NCBI RefSeq assembly: GCF_008119785.1
Contig: NZ_VSFA01000026.1
Span: 1-64,000 of the forward strand
Direction: 5' to 3'
Length of the DNA: 64,000 nt
Origin: Micromonospora sp. MP36
GTDB taxonomy: Bacteria > Actinomycetota > Actinomycetes > Mycobacteriales > Micromonosporaceae
A program made the translations under genes and the position numbers. The notes below the pieces were generated by a model. It saw only the letters and a list, made by a program, of their open reading frames with translations. It did no database searches and was not told the DNA's origin. Positions 34,055 to 42,876 of this stretch are shown piece by piece. Positions within the stretch are counted from its first letter, which is position 1. The number at the start of each line of letters is the position of its first letter.

Positions 34055-35086
34055 ATGATTATCAATGTTCGGCGACTGGCGGCGATGCTGGCCGCCTTCG
34101 TGACGGTCACCGTCGTCGGCATGCCCGACGCGGTCGCCGCAGCCGTCCTGCCCATCAACGACCTCGGCACCGGCAGCTACCTCGGCTTCCAGGGCGGGCT
34201 GTATCCGGCCGGCCGGAACACCATGCCGGACAGCCACCGCGCCGCCGGGGTCACCCGAGCCCTGCGCGTACGCCCGCTCGACACCAGCGGCACGCCGAGC
34301 GCCAACGGCAAGTACGTGCTGCTCTCCATCGGCATGTCCAACACCACCCAGGAGTTCTGCTCAGGGGATGCCAACGGCAGGTGCGCGCCGTACTCCTTCA
34401 TCGGTCAGGCCGCCGCGGACCCGCAGGTCAACCACGACAAGCTGGCCATCGTCGACGGCGCCGCGGGCGGCCAGACCGCCGGCACCTGGGACGCGCCGAC
34501 CGACGCGAACTACGACCGCGTCCGGGACACCAGGCTGGCACCCCTCGGCCTGACCGAGCGGCAGGTCCAGATCGCCTGGGTCAAGGTCGCCAACGCCAAC
34601 CCGTCGGTCTCCCTGCCCGCGACCAACGCCGACGCCTACCAGCTCGTGGCCCAGCAGGGCAACATCCTCCGGGCGTTGAAGAGGCGCTACCCCAACCTGC
34701 AGCAGGTCTTCTTCTCCAGCCGAATCTACGGCGGCTACGCCACCACCACCCTGAACCCCGAGCCGTACGCGTACGAAACCGGCTTCGGCGTCAAGTGGGT
34801 GATCCAGGCACAGATCACCCAAATGTCGGGAGGCGGCACCGATCCTCGCGCCGGCAACCTGGACTACAACAGCACCACGGCGTGGGCGGCCTGGGGCCCG
34901 TACCTCTGGGCCAACGGCCTTCAGCCCCGGTCGGACGGGCTCGTCTGGGAACGGTCGGACTTCGGCTCCGACGGGACGCATCCGTCCACGTCAGGGCGGC
35001 AGAAGGTGGCCAGCCTGCTGCTCCGCTTCTTCAAGACCTCACCCCACACGACCTGCTGGTTCACCGTCGGCGGCACCTGCGCCTAG
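34055..35086 (+). CDS. secreted SGNH/GDSL-like hydrolase
   Basis: 343 residues from ATG 34055; an upstream in-frame ATG at 34013 is also possible. The signal peptide MIINVRRLAAMLAAFVTVTV ends near DAVAAAV. Block I appears as LLSIGMSNTTQEFC in place of GDSxS, and the catalytic Asp-His pair as SDGTHPS near the C-terminus. A central FFSSRIYGGYA segment resembles block III. It has one or two likely disulfides (CSGDANGRC, CWFTVGGTC). It is probably an extracellular esterase, possibly on polysaccharide acyl groups. The altered block I makes activity less certain. The G+C of its first 40 bases is lower than its surroundings. Confidence 0.65.
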   Translation: MIINVRRLAAMLAAFVTVTVVGMPDAVAAAVLPINDLGTGSYLGFQGGLYPAGRNTMPDSHRAAGVTRALRVRPLDTSGTPSANGKYVLLSIGMSNTTQEFCSGDANGRCAPYSFIGQAAADPQVNHDKLAIVDGAAGGQTAGTWDAPTDANYDRVRDTRLAPLGLTERQVQIAWVKVANANPSVSLPATNADAYQLVAQQGNILRALKRRYPNLQQVFFSSRIYGGYATTTLNPEPYAYETGFGVKWVIQAQITQMSGGGTDPRAGNLDYNSTTAWAAWGPYLWANGLQPRSDGLVWERSDFGSDGTHPSTSGRQKVASLLLRFFKTSPHTTCWFTVGGTCA

Positions 35087-35117
35087 AAAGACGGCCTGAT
35101 CCACCACGCCGCACCCC

Positions 35118-35152
35118 ATGAACGGCATGTCCACGAAGGACATGCCGTTCAT
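35118..35152. terminator. two-way hairpin terminator
   Basis: A perfect 15-bp stem (ATGAACGGCATGTCC and its complement) has loop ACGAA. It is A/T-richer than other hairpins here and lies between convergent genes ending at 35086 and 35169. Confidence 0.85.
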
Positions 35153-35168
35153 GAACCGGCCCGGCAGG

Positions 35169-35549
35169 TCACACGCGTGCGTTCTTACCCGGCCACCATG
35201 GGTGTGACCAGCCGGCCGCGATCATCAGTGCACCGACGGCGAGGAGCGCCGGTCTGCGCCGGCGCGCGCCGAGAGCAGTTACTGCGTCGCCCGCGAGTCG
35301 CAACAGTTGCGCGGACGGTGGCATGTGCTCCCGCATCCAGCGTCCTCGCCGGGTCCGGGCGAGTGCGTCGAGATCCGCCAGGCTGAGCACGGCCACGGAA
35401 CCGGCCACCGGCAGTGCGACACGGACCGCGACAGCCGCCTTCGGTCGCCTCCGCCACAACAGGTAGTTCGACACCGCCGCCACCGCGACGTCCGCCGAGA
35501 TCTTGACCGGGTGCACCTGGTGAATCAGCACCCGATCGGTCAGTCGCAT
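35169..35549 (-). CDS. small hypothetical membrane-associated protein
   Basis: About 126 residues from ATG 35549 (an ATG at 35585 is an alternative). It begins MRLTDRVLIHQVHPVKISAD. There is a possible transmembrane hairpin with KAAVAVRVALPVAGSVAVLS and a C-terminal hydrophobic helix LLAVGALMIAAGW. The polar middle contains ARTRRGRWMREHMPPSAQLL. I do not recognise the family. It is separated by ~117 bases from the next minus-strand pair, so it may be monocistronic. Confidence 0.5.
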   Translation of the reverse strand: MRLTDRVLIHQVHPVKISADVAVAAVSNYLLWRRRPKAAVAVRVALPVAGSVAVLSLADLDALARTRRGRWMREHMPPSAQLLRLAGDAVTALGARRRRPALLAVGALMIAAGWSHPWWPGKNARV

Positions 35550-35666
35550 GTCGCCACCCTTCCACCCGCATTCGTCGGAGTTCAACGAGAGCGCGGCGTG
35601 GACGTGGCCTGGCCTGTCGCGGTCGGCGCCTATTCAGATGGGCGCCCAGGCTGGCGGGCGACAGTC

Positions 35667-36089
35667 CTACGGCCGGTCCGGAGGGACCCGGCGGCGCTGA
35701 CTCCGTGGGCGGCGCTCCTCCTCCGCCACGAGGGCCTGGATTCGGCGCATGGTCGCGCCCGGCGCCAGAATCGCCTCCCGCCATCGGTCCAGCGTCCTGG
35801 ACAGGTCCCACACCGTCGCCCGCAGCTCCTGCAGTTCCCGCTGAGACGCCGCCAGCTCTTCCCGGACGGCCAGCGCCTCGTTCTCCAGCTCGGCGACCCG
35901 GGTCCGCAGCGGCTGCACCAGGGCCAGCGCGGCGTCGGTCAGCGCTCCGGCGGTGTCGGCCTTCAACTTCCGCCGCTGCACGGCGACCGTGGCGAGCACG
36001 CCGAGGCCACTGGCGCCGCCGAACAACCCGAGCGTGGAGATCAGGACCTGCGCCCAGTAAGGAGAGCCGGGAGTCTGCCCGATGATCAT
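35667..36089 (-). CDS. membrane-anchored coiled-coil protein of unknown function
   Basis: This 140-residue protein has an N-terminal membrane helix (YWAQVLISTLGLFGGASGLG) followed by a basic stretch and a long heptad-rich helix (LRTRVAELENEALAVREELA, SQRELQELRATVWDLSRTLD), predicted as a coiled coil. It ends with a very basic tail (RRPRSQRRRVPPDRP). Its ATG overlaps the TGA of the preceding membrane protein gene (ATGA), so the two are coupled and may form a complex. It vaguely resembles phage-encoded holin or tail-associated anchors, but no other phage gene is present. Confidence 0.6.
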   Translation of the reverse strand: MIIGQTPGSPYWAQVLISTLGLFGGASGLGVLATVAVQRRKLKADTAGALTDAALALVQPLRTRVAELENEALAVREELAASQRELQELRATVWDLSRTLDRWREAILAPGATMRRIQALVAEEERRPRSQRRRVPPDRP

Positions 36090-36532
36090 GTCTTCGCCTT
36101 CGGGCACAGGTCGAGGCCGGCGTGATGCATGCGGATGATCCACCGCAGTGACCGCACGATCTCCGCCGAACGCAGCCAGGAGCCGATTGCCACTGCACCG
36201 ACGAACGAGGCCGCCACCACCGCCTGCTGGCCGGCGACCACCAGTAAGGAGACGACGTACATCGCGGCGATCGCGCCCAGCATCAGCACCGCGGCGAGTT
36301 CGATGCCAAGCCCGGTGCCGAGTTGCCCCGGCCAGAACATGCCGAGTAGGCCCGCGACGCCGACCACGATCAGGCCGAACTCCCAGCAGACCCGGATGGC
36401 GTCGGGCATCACCACCTCCACCGACTGCGGCCGGACGCGCAACACGATCAGCAGGACGCCACACACCGGCGCGGTGACGAGGACGGCGAACTCGAAGACC
36501 CGCTGGCTGGTCCGTTCATGGATGTTCCCCAC
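36086..36532 (-). CDS. four-helix membrane protein coupled to the coiled-coil protein
   Basis: 148 residues from GTG 36532, which follows GAGAGGAG. Hydrophobic segments are FEFAVLVTAPVCGVLLIVL, FGLIVVGVAGLLGMFW, GIELAAVLMLGAIAAMYVVS and QQAVVAASFVGAVAIGSWL. The C-terminus is cytoplasmic-like and basic (RSLRWIIRMHHAG). The family is not recognised. It is translationally coupled to the downstream coiled-coil gene. Confidence 0.6.
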   Translation of the reverse strand: MGNIHERTSQRVFEFAVLVTAPVCGVLLIVLRVRPQSVEVVMPDAIRVCWEFGLIVVGVAGLLGMFWPGQLGTGLGIELAAVLMLGAIAAMYVVSLLVVAGQQAVVAASFVGAVAIGSWLRSAEIVRSLRWIIRMHHAGLDLCPKAKT

Positions 36533-36894
36533 GATGTGCTCCTCTCCCGCCGGCGCGTCGGTTGCGACCCACGGACAGCAGATGACCGTCGTATCCGACC
36601 GGCCCTCACGACGCCGTCGGCGCGAGGCACACGAAGCCGGGATGCCGCCGAGGGCTGGCCCGGCGGCCACGGTGCGGACATCGGAGCGACCCTGCCTGCG
36701 GTCGCGCATGGCGGCAGAGGCCCTCCACCGCGCTGCCGCTCCCTGCCACACAATCAAACATATGCCCAGGTCAGAGGCCTATGGGCGGTCGAGACGGGCG
36801 GGACGATCACCACAGCGCTCACCACACTGCCTGTCGGATTGTCGACAGTGCCACAAACGGTCGAGATCGATGAGTTTGTCGCTGCCGCCAGCGG
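36533..36894. other. intergenic region without a recognised gene
   Basis: This stretch of 362 bases has no ORF with a ribosome site and family resemblance on either strand. It presumably holds the promoter of the two small membrane genes and the 3' untranslated end of the truncated GH15 gene. I see no repeat or strong hairpin. Confidence 0.4.
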
Positions 36895-38400
36895 CTACGG
36901 TCGCCCCCGGTCGGCCCAGGAGTGCAGGGCGTCCCGATCGGCTGCGCCGTCCAGGTTGAGGGCCGCCTCGATCAGCGCAAGATGGGTGAACGCCTGTGGG
37001 TAGTTGCCGAGCGCCGTGCCGTCGGCGGCGAGCTGCTCGGCGTAGAGGCCGAGCGGTCCGGCGTACCCGCGGAGCCGGTCGAAGACTCGCCGGGCCTCGT
37101 CCCGCCGGCCGGCGAGCACCAGCGCCGAGACCAGCTCGAAGCAGCAGAGCAGGAAACCGCCCTCCTCGCCCGGCAGCCCGTCGTCCACCGTGTACCGGCG
37201 GACCAGCGCCGGCGCGACGGCCAGCTGCACCTGGATCCGGTCGAGCGTACCGATCACCCGCGGATCGTCGCCGGGCAGGAACCCGACCACCGGGATACGC
37301 AGCAGCGCGGCGTCCACCTCACGCGACCCGTACGCCATGACGAAGCTGCCCAGCTCGCGGTCGTATCCTCGCTCGCAGACCTCTGCGTGCAGCGCCTCCC
37401 GCACGGTCTGCCACCGCCGCACCGGCGCACCACGGTCGCCGAAAAGCTCTGCGAGGCGGATGCCGCGGTCGAGGCAGACCCAGGTCATCACCTTCCCGTT
37501 GACGTAGTGCCGGCGCGGCCCCCGGATCTCCCAGACGCCGTGATCCGGCTCCCGCCACCGGTCCGCCATGGCGTCGACGTGCCGGCGCAGCAGCCGCCAC
37601 TGGTCGGCGGTCAGCTCGCCGGTGAGCTGCTGGTACGCCAACGCGGCGTCCAGGACGTGCCCGTACGTGTCGAACTGGACCTGATCGGCGGCCCCGTTGC
37701 CGATCCGCACCGGGGCCGAACCGGCGTACCCGGACAGGTGCGGCAGCACCTGCTCGCCGGTGGTCACGCCGCGGATGCCGACCAGCGGTGCCAGGGTGTC
37801 CTTGGCTCCGGAACACACGTGGAGCAGGAAGTGGAGGTAGCGCCGCCCCTCCTCGGCGTGGCCGAGCCGGAACAGCGCCAGCAGCAACAACGCGGCGTCC
37901 CGGTGCCAGGTGTAGCGGTAGTCCCAGTTCCGTACCCCGCCGATCTCCTCGGGCAGCGAGGTGGTCGGCGCGGCGAGCAGCGCACCGGTCTCGTCGAAGG
38001 ACAGGCCCCGCAGGACCAGCGCGCTGTGCCGCACCACATCGGCACCGAAGCCGGCGTAGTCGCTGCGCGCCGACCAGTCCCGCCAGGTGCGGCAGGTCCG
38101 GTCGAGCAGCTCCTCCGGCGCGGCCGAGCCGGACAGCTCGCCGTAGCCGATCACCACGGTGGCCGTCGCCCCCTCGGTCAGCTCGATCTCGCCGCGCAGG
38201 GTGCCACCGTCGGCGGCGAGGGGCAGGGAGGCCCGCACGGCGAGCGGGACGCCTCGCGCCTGCCAGCGGCCGTCGGCGGCCGCCCACTCGGCGGCGGCCG
38301 CGCCGTAGTCGGGTCGCGGCCGCACCCGGACCGCCAGCCGCACCGTGCCCCGCTCGGCCGTCACCCGGCGGACCAGCAGCTTCTCGGCGCAGACGTTCCG
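36895..38400 (-). pseudogene. GH15 glucoamylase/trehalase-like gene lacking its N-terminus
   Basis: About 500 residues match the GH15 family from the end of the N-terminal beta domain onward: RRVTAERGTVRLAVRVRPRP, then the active-site segment EIGGVRNWDYRYTWHRDAAL, QFDTYGHVLDAALAYQQLTG, WVCLDRGIRLAELFG and GLPGEEGGFLLCCFELVSAL. The normal first ~100-130 residues (IADYALIGD...DWLCLPR-type region) are absent. Upstream of about 38400 the frame runs antisense to the neighbouring exporter fragment and is not GH15-like, so no start codon is credible. The gene was probably inactivated by the deletion described at this junction. Confidence 0.75.
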
Positions 38401-38404
38401 CGGC

Positions 38405-39160
38405 ACCGGCGCGCTGATGACCCAGGCCGGCGGCACCGCCGTCCTGATCGCCACGCTGACCCCGGCCACGCCGGACCTGGAGCTGCCCAGGACGATCAAC
38501 GCGCTGGTCGGCGGCCTGGTGGGCATGTTCGTGGTGCTGGTGCTGGCCCCGCTCAACCCGCTGCGCACCGTCCGCCGGGTGGCGGACCCGACGCTTGACC
38601 TCTTCGCCCGGCAGATCACCGCCTCGGCCGAAGCACTCGCCTGCGGCGACGCCCCCCGCGCCGAGGAGGTGCTGGACCGGATGCGCGACGCCGAGTCGGA
38701 ACTTGACCGGCTCGACGAAGCGATCAGCGCCGCTCACGAGGTGGTCCGGCTCTCCCCCGTCCGCTGGCGCCGCCGGCGGACGCTGGACGCCTACCGCCGG
38801 GGCGCCGAGCATATGGACCGGGCGTTCCGTAACAGCCGAGCCCTGGTCCGCCGGATCGGCACCACGTTACGCAGCCGGGAACCCGTGCCACCCGACCTAC
38901 CCGCCGCCGTCGAGCGGTTCGGGGAAGCGATCCGGCTGCTGCACCGGGAATTCCTCGACGCGCGGGAACCCGTACAGGCCCGGGAACGGGTGCTGGCGGC
39001 GGTCCGCCACGCCGGCGCCGCCTGCCGGCAGGACATCGGCTTCTCCGGGACGATCGTCGTCTCCCAGCTGCGAACCGCCGCCAACGACCTGCTCCGCGCC
39101 ACCGGAGTCCCTCAGGACGAGGCCCGCCGTCTGGTCCGGCGCGCCGCCGCCAACCAGTAA
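38405..39160 (+). pseudogene. FUSC/aromatic-acid exporter-like gene lacking its N-terminus
   Basis: About 250 residues match the second part of FUSC-type (DUF939-like) membrane proteins. The last membrane helices are VTQ/MTQAGGTAVLIATLTP and INALVGGLVGMFVVLVLAPL, then the long cytoplasmic helical domain (VRRVADPTLDLFARQITASA, VLAAVRHAGAACRQDIGFSG). The N-terminal four helices expected in the family are missing, cut at the same point as the GH15 gene on the other strand. ATG 38417 could start a 247-residue product, but no ribosome site or promoter remains. Confidence 0.7.
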
Positions 39161-39198
39161 GCGTCACGCCTGGTCGACGCCGCCCCACCCGGCCCGGG

Positions 39199-40813
39199 TC
39201 AATCCGGCACGAACCAGACCGTGGCGTCCGGCGGCAGCAGGAAGGACCGCTCGGCCGGTGGGACCGGTCCGCTGGTCAGCAGCACCCGGCCGACACCGGT
39301 CAACCGGGCCGCCCGGTCGCCGACGTTGACCGCGCAGCCGAACCCGTCGCCGCGGCGGAACGCCACCACGTCCGGCCCGGTGTCCCACCAGGTCAGCTCG
39401 TCGGTCGCGCCGTTGCTCAGCGCTCGGCGCAGCCGGATCGCCGTCCGGTAGAGCGCCAGGGTGGAGGCGGGGTCGGCCGTCTGCCGCTGCACGCTCCAGG
39501 CGCCCCAGCCGTCGGGCTGCGGCAGCCACGGCGGGTCGGCGCCCTCGGGCGAGAAGCCGTACGTGCCACCGTCCGCCGTCCACGGGATCGGCACCCGGGA
39601 TCCGTCCCGCCCGCGCATGGTCCGCCCGGAGCGTTCCCAGAGCGGGTCGCGCAACGCCTCGTCGGGCAGGTCCACCTGGGGCAGTCCCAGCTCCTCACCC
39701 TGATAGACGTAGGCGGCACCGGGCAACGCCAGCATCAGCAGGGCGGCGGCCCGGGCCCGCCGCAGCCCGCGCTCCCCGCCGCCGTAGCGGGTCACGGTCC
39801 GGACCGCGTCGTGGCTGTTCAGCACCCACGCCGGGAGGGCACCGACCCGGCGGTACGCGTCGAGCGTGCGCCCGATGGTCTCGCGCAGCGCCGGGGCGGA
39901 CCAGTCGCACTCCAGCAGCTCGAAGGTGAACGCCTGGTGCAGCTCGTCGGGGCGGACGTAGCGGGCCTGCCGGTCGGCGTCGAACAGGCACACCTCGCCG
40001 ATCAGCGCCCGCTCTCCCGGCACCGCGTCGACCATCGCCCGCCACTGCCGGTACAACGCGTGCAGCGGCGCCTGGTCGAAGAAGGGCATCAGGTGGTTAC
40101 GGCGGAACTCGGTGTGCTGTCCGAAGCCGGCGTCGACCAGGTCGGGGTGCTTGAACAGGGCGTGCGCCATGTCGATGCGCAGCCCGTCCACACCCCGGTC
40201 GAGCCACCACCGGACGATCTGCGCGTATGCCGCCGGCACCCGCGGGGCGGCCCAGTTCAGGCCGGGCTGCTCGGGGCTGAACAGGTGCAGGTACCAGGTA
40301 CCACTCGTCGGGCCCGCCGTCCGGGCTCGGCACCCGCCGCCATGCGCTCCCGCCGAACGCCGACCGCCAGTCGTTGGGCGGCCGGTCCGGATGGTCGTCG
40401 TCGACGGGACGGAAGACGTACCGGCGGCGGGCGGCGCTGCCCGGCGGTGCGGCCAGCGCCGCCCGGAACCAGGGGTGCCGGTCGGAGGTGTGGTTGGGCA
40501 CCAGGTCGCAGACGACCCGCAGGCCGAGCCGGTGCGCCTCGGCGACGAGCGCGTCGACGTCGGCGAGGGTGCCGAAGAGCGGGTCGACACCCCGATGGTC
40601 CACGATGTCGTATCCACCGTCGACCATCGGGGACGGGTAGAACGGGGTCAGCCAGACGGCGTCCACGCCGAGGGCGGCCAGGTGGGGCAGGCGGGCGGTC
40701 ACCCCGGGCAGGTCCCCGGTGCCGTCGCCGTCGGAGTCGGCGAAGCTGCGGACGTACACCTGGTAGCAGACGCCGCCGCGCCACCACGGCTGCCCCGGCG
40801 CGGACCGGGTCAC
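39199..40813 (-). pseudogene. GH13 alpha-glucosidase gene broken by a 7-bp duplication
   Basis: The N-terminal part (GTG 40813 onward) reads WWRGGVCYQVYVRSFADSDG, VDAVWLTPFYPSPMVDGGYD and RVVCDLVPNHTSDRHPWF, then GPDEWYL. The frame shifts at 40290-40303, where TGGTACC is duplicated. The rest continues in another frame with LHLFSPEQPGLNW, DGLRIDMAHAL (nucleophile Asp), LIGEVCLFD (acid/base Glu) and NSHDAVR. Removing one 7-base copy restores a ~535-residue oligo-1,6-glucosidase/alpha-glucosidase. Its GTG overlaps the stop of the upstream gene. It is the last gene of the lacI-headed sugar operon. It may be a real mutation or an assembly error. Confidence 0.85.
40290..40303 (-). repeat. tandem 7-bp duplication causing a frameshift
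   Basis: The plus strand reads GGTACCAGGTACCA, two perfect copies of GGTACCA. Deleting one copy joins the two halves of the GH13 protein as DEWYLHLFSPE. Confidence 0.85.
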
Positions 40814-42831
40814 TGGCGGACTAGGGTGAAGCCGCCGGGCAGCACGGTGACCCGCAGCTGGGCGTCCGGGCTGGTGTGCCGGGAGCGGAGCACCCCCGCC
40901 GCGTCGTACGCCTCGACGGTGGCGGGCCCGGTGCCGCCGGCGGTGACCGCCACCGTCCGGGCGGTCCGGGCGGCGCTGCGCAGCAGCGTCGTTCGCTGCC
41001 CGTCGCCGGCCAGGGTGAGCCGCGAGACCAGCGGTTCCAGCAGGACCGCGTCGACGCTGGCCGGGTCTCCGGCGGAGGCCACGGCGGTCAGTTCGGTGGC
41101 GTGGGCGGCGAGCTCGCGGGGCAGGGTGACCGGGAGCAACGCACCCGGCGCCGGGGAGCTGCCCTGGGCGCCGACCCGGGCGTGGTCGACCTCGCCGAGC
41201 GGCCCGGCGTCGCAGCGCCAGACGGTCCGGGCCGGTGCGCCGGGGCGCAGGTCCACCACCGGCAGCACCAGCCGCGGCTGGTCGGCCGGCGGGAGCTGCC
41301 AGCGCAGCCCGGCCCCGGCGGGCAGCTCGACGTAGCTGCCGCTGATCAACGATTCGCCGGTCCACGCCGACGGCGGGGTGACCACGGTGGCGCCGCCCTG
41401 GCGGGCGGCGTCCTCGGCCTCCAGCGTCAGCGTGCCGACCCGTTCGACGATCTCGGTGCGGCGGGCGAGCGCGGCCAGGCCCGGCCGGGCGTCCAGGGCG
41501 AGCATGCTGAGCAGGGTGTGGATGGTCGACTCGGCGCCGGAGTTCCGGTTGACCTGCCCGTCGCCGTTGATGCCGTCGATCGCCCGGCCGGTGTGCGGGT
41601 CGTAGCCGGGCGTCCCGGCCGGGTTGGCGCCGAACCACCAGGCGGCGGTCAGCGCGGCGAGCTGCGCGAACCCGGACCGTCCGGTGGCGTCGGCGACGGC
41701 GAGCAGCGACTGCACCCGCGAGTCGACGCCGTAGGCGATCTGGGTCCGGTCGGTGCGGGTGGGCAGCCGGCCGTTGTCCGGGCCGCCGGAGGTGAGCAGC
41801 CACGGGGTGAAGACGGCGGCGTCGGTGACGGCGGGACCGAGCAGGGTCCGGTCGTCGAGGGCCTGCGCGGCCCGGGCGAGCGCGGCGGGCATCTGGGCAC
41901 CCCAGCCGTGCCAGACCGAGCGGGACAGCGCCCAGGGGCGCACCGCGCCGAACGGCCACTCCCGCACGTCACCGTCGGCCAGCGCGGCGATGCCCTCGGC
42001 GAGTTGCCGCAGCGCCCGACAGGCGGTGGCGCCGCCGCCGGCCTCGACGTAGGCGGCGAGTCCGAGGACCGCTTCTGCGGTGGCGTCCGCGCCGTCGACG
42101 ATCAGCCAGGCCGGGGTACGTTCCCCGTCGATGAGCTGCCACCGCTGGTAGCGGACGAGCACCTGGCGCTGCACGGCGCCGACAGCCAGGTCGAGGCGGG
42201 TACGCAGGAACCCGGCGAACCCCGGGTCGCTGTCGCGGAACGCCGCGTACCCCTCGCCGAGCGCCCAGATGGTCCGGGCCAGCCAGTACGACGCGTCGCT
42301 GTCGGACGGGTCGGGCAGATCCTTCGGCTCGGCGCTCGGGTTGAGCGCGCCGTCCGGCTGCATCCACAGCACCACGTTGCCGGCGTACGGGCCGTCGGCC
42401 GTCTGCAGGTAGGTCAGGCCGCGCAGGAGCTGGTAGGCGGCGTCCCGGCTGGCGGCGGCCCCGGTCAGCCGCCAGTGCCGCAGGTAGACCACGGCGGCTC
42501 GGGAGATGTCGTCGGCGTTGTAGGCGCCCTGCCCCCAGGTGTCGGTGCCCGGGTCGTACGCGCCACCGCCGACGCGGCGGAACCCGCCGTCCGGCCCGGG
42601 TTCGGCGTAGGTCCACAGCGCCCCGATCGCCGGGGTGTCGGCGAGCCGGTAGGTGGTGTGCCCGGGCTGCTGCGGCGGCGTGACGTCCTGCCGGAGGAAG
42701 CCCAGGTGGGCGAGGTTGGTCACCGGGCTGGTGCTCGGGGCGCGGTCGGGATCGGCGGCGCCGGCCGGGGTGGCGGTCAGCAGCGGGTTGGTGACGGCGA
42801 GGCCGCCCAGCAGCAGCGATCGGCGTTTCAC
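40810..42831 (-). CDS. exported six-hairpin glycosidase-like protein
   Basis: 673 residues starting MKRRSLLLGGLAVTNPLLTA, a Tat/Sec-like signal ending near AGAADPDRA. Residues ~60-460 look like an (alpha/alpha)6 barrel: DISRAAVVYLRHWRLTG, DSDASYWLARTIWALGEGYA, QSLLAVADATGRSGFAQLAA and GINGDGQVNRNSGAESTIHT. The C-terminal ~200 residues form a carbohydrate-binding-type beta domain (LTLEAEDAARQGG, SYVELPAGAGLRWQLP). I cannot assign a GH family. Its position between an oxidoreductase and GH13 in a sugar ABC operon suggests that it cuts the polymer or oligosaccharide that the transporter takes up. Confidence 0.65.
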   Translation of the reverse strand: MKRRSLLLGGLAVTNPLLTATPAGAADPDRAPSTSPVTNLAHLGFLRQDVTPPQQPGHTTYRLADTPAIGALWTYAEPGPDGGFRRVGGGAYDPGTDTWGQGAYNADDISRAAVVYLRHWRLTGAAASRDAAYQLLRGLTYLQTADGPYAGNVVLWMQPDGALNPSAEPKDLPDPSDSDASYWLARTIWALGEGYAAFRDSDPGFAGFLRTRLDLAVGAVQRQVLVRYQRWQLIDGERTPAWLIVDGADATAEAVLGLAAYVEAGGGATACRALRQLAEGIAALADGDVREWPFGAVRPWALSRSVWHGWGAQMPAALARAAQALDDRTLLGPAVTDAAVFTPWLLTSGGPDNGRLPTRTDRTQIAYGVDSRVQSLLAVADATGRSGFAQLAALTAAWWFGANPAGTPGYDPHTGRAIDGINGDGQVNRNSGAESTIHTLLSMLALDARPGLAALARRTEIVERVGTLTLEAEDAARQGGATVVTPPSAWTGESLISGSYVELPAGAGLRWQLPPADQPRLVLPVVDLRPGAPARTVWRCDAGPLGEVDHARVGAQGSSPAPGALLPVTLPRELAAHATELTAVASAGDPASVDAVLLEPLVSRLTLAGDGQRTTLLRSAARTARTVAVTAGGTGPATVEAYDAAGVLRSRHTSPDAQLRVTVLPGGFTLVRQ

Positions 42832-42876
42832 AGAACCTCCTCGGTCAGGGACGGGCGGTCGGTGGTGGGGCGTGTG

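Noticed and set aside
35667..36532. A prophage remnant
   Set aside because: The two small membrane genes look holin-like at most; there is no integrase, capsid, tail or attachment-site repeat nearby.
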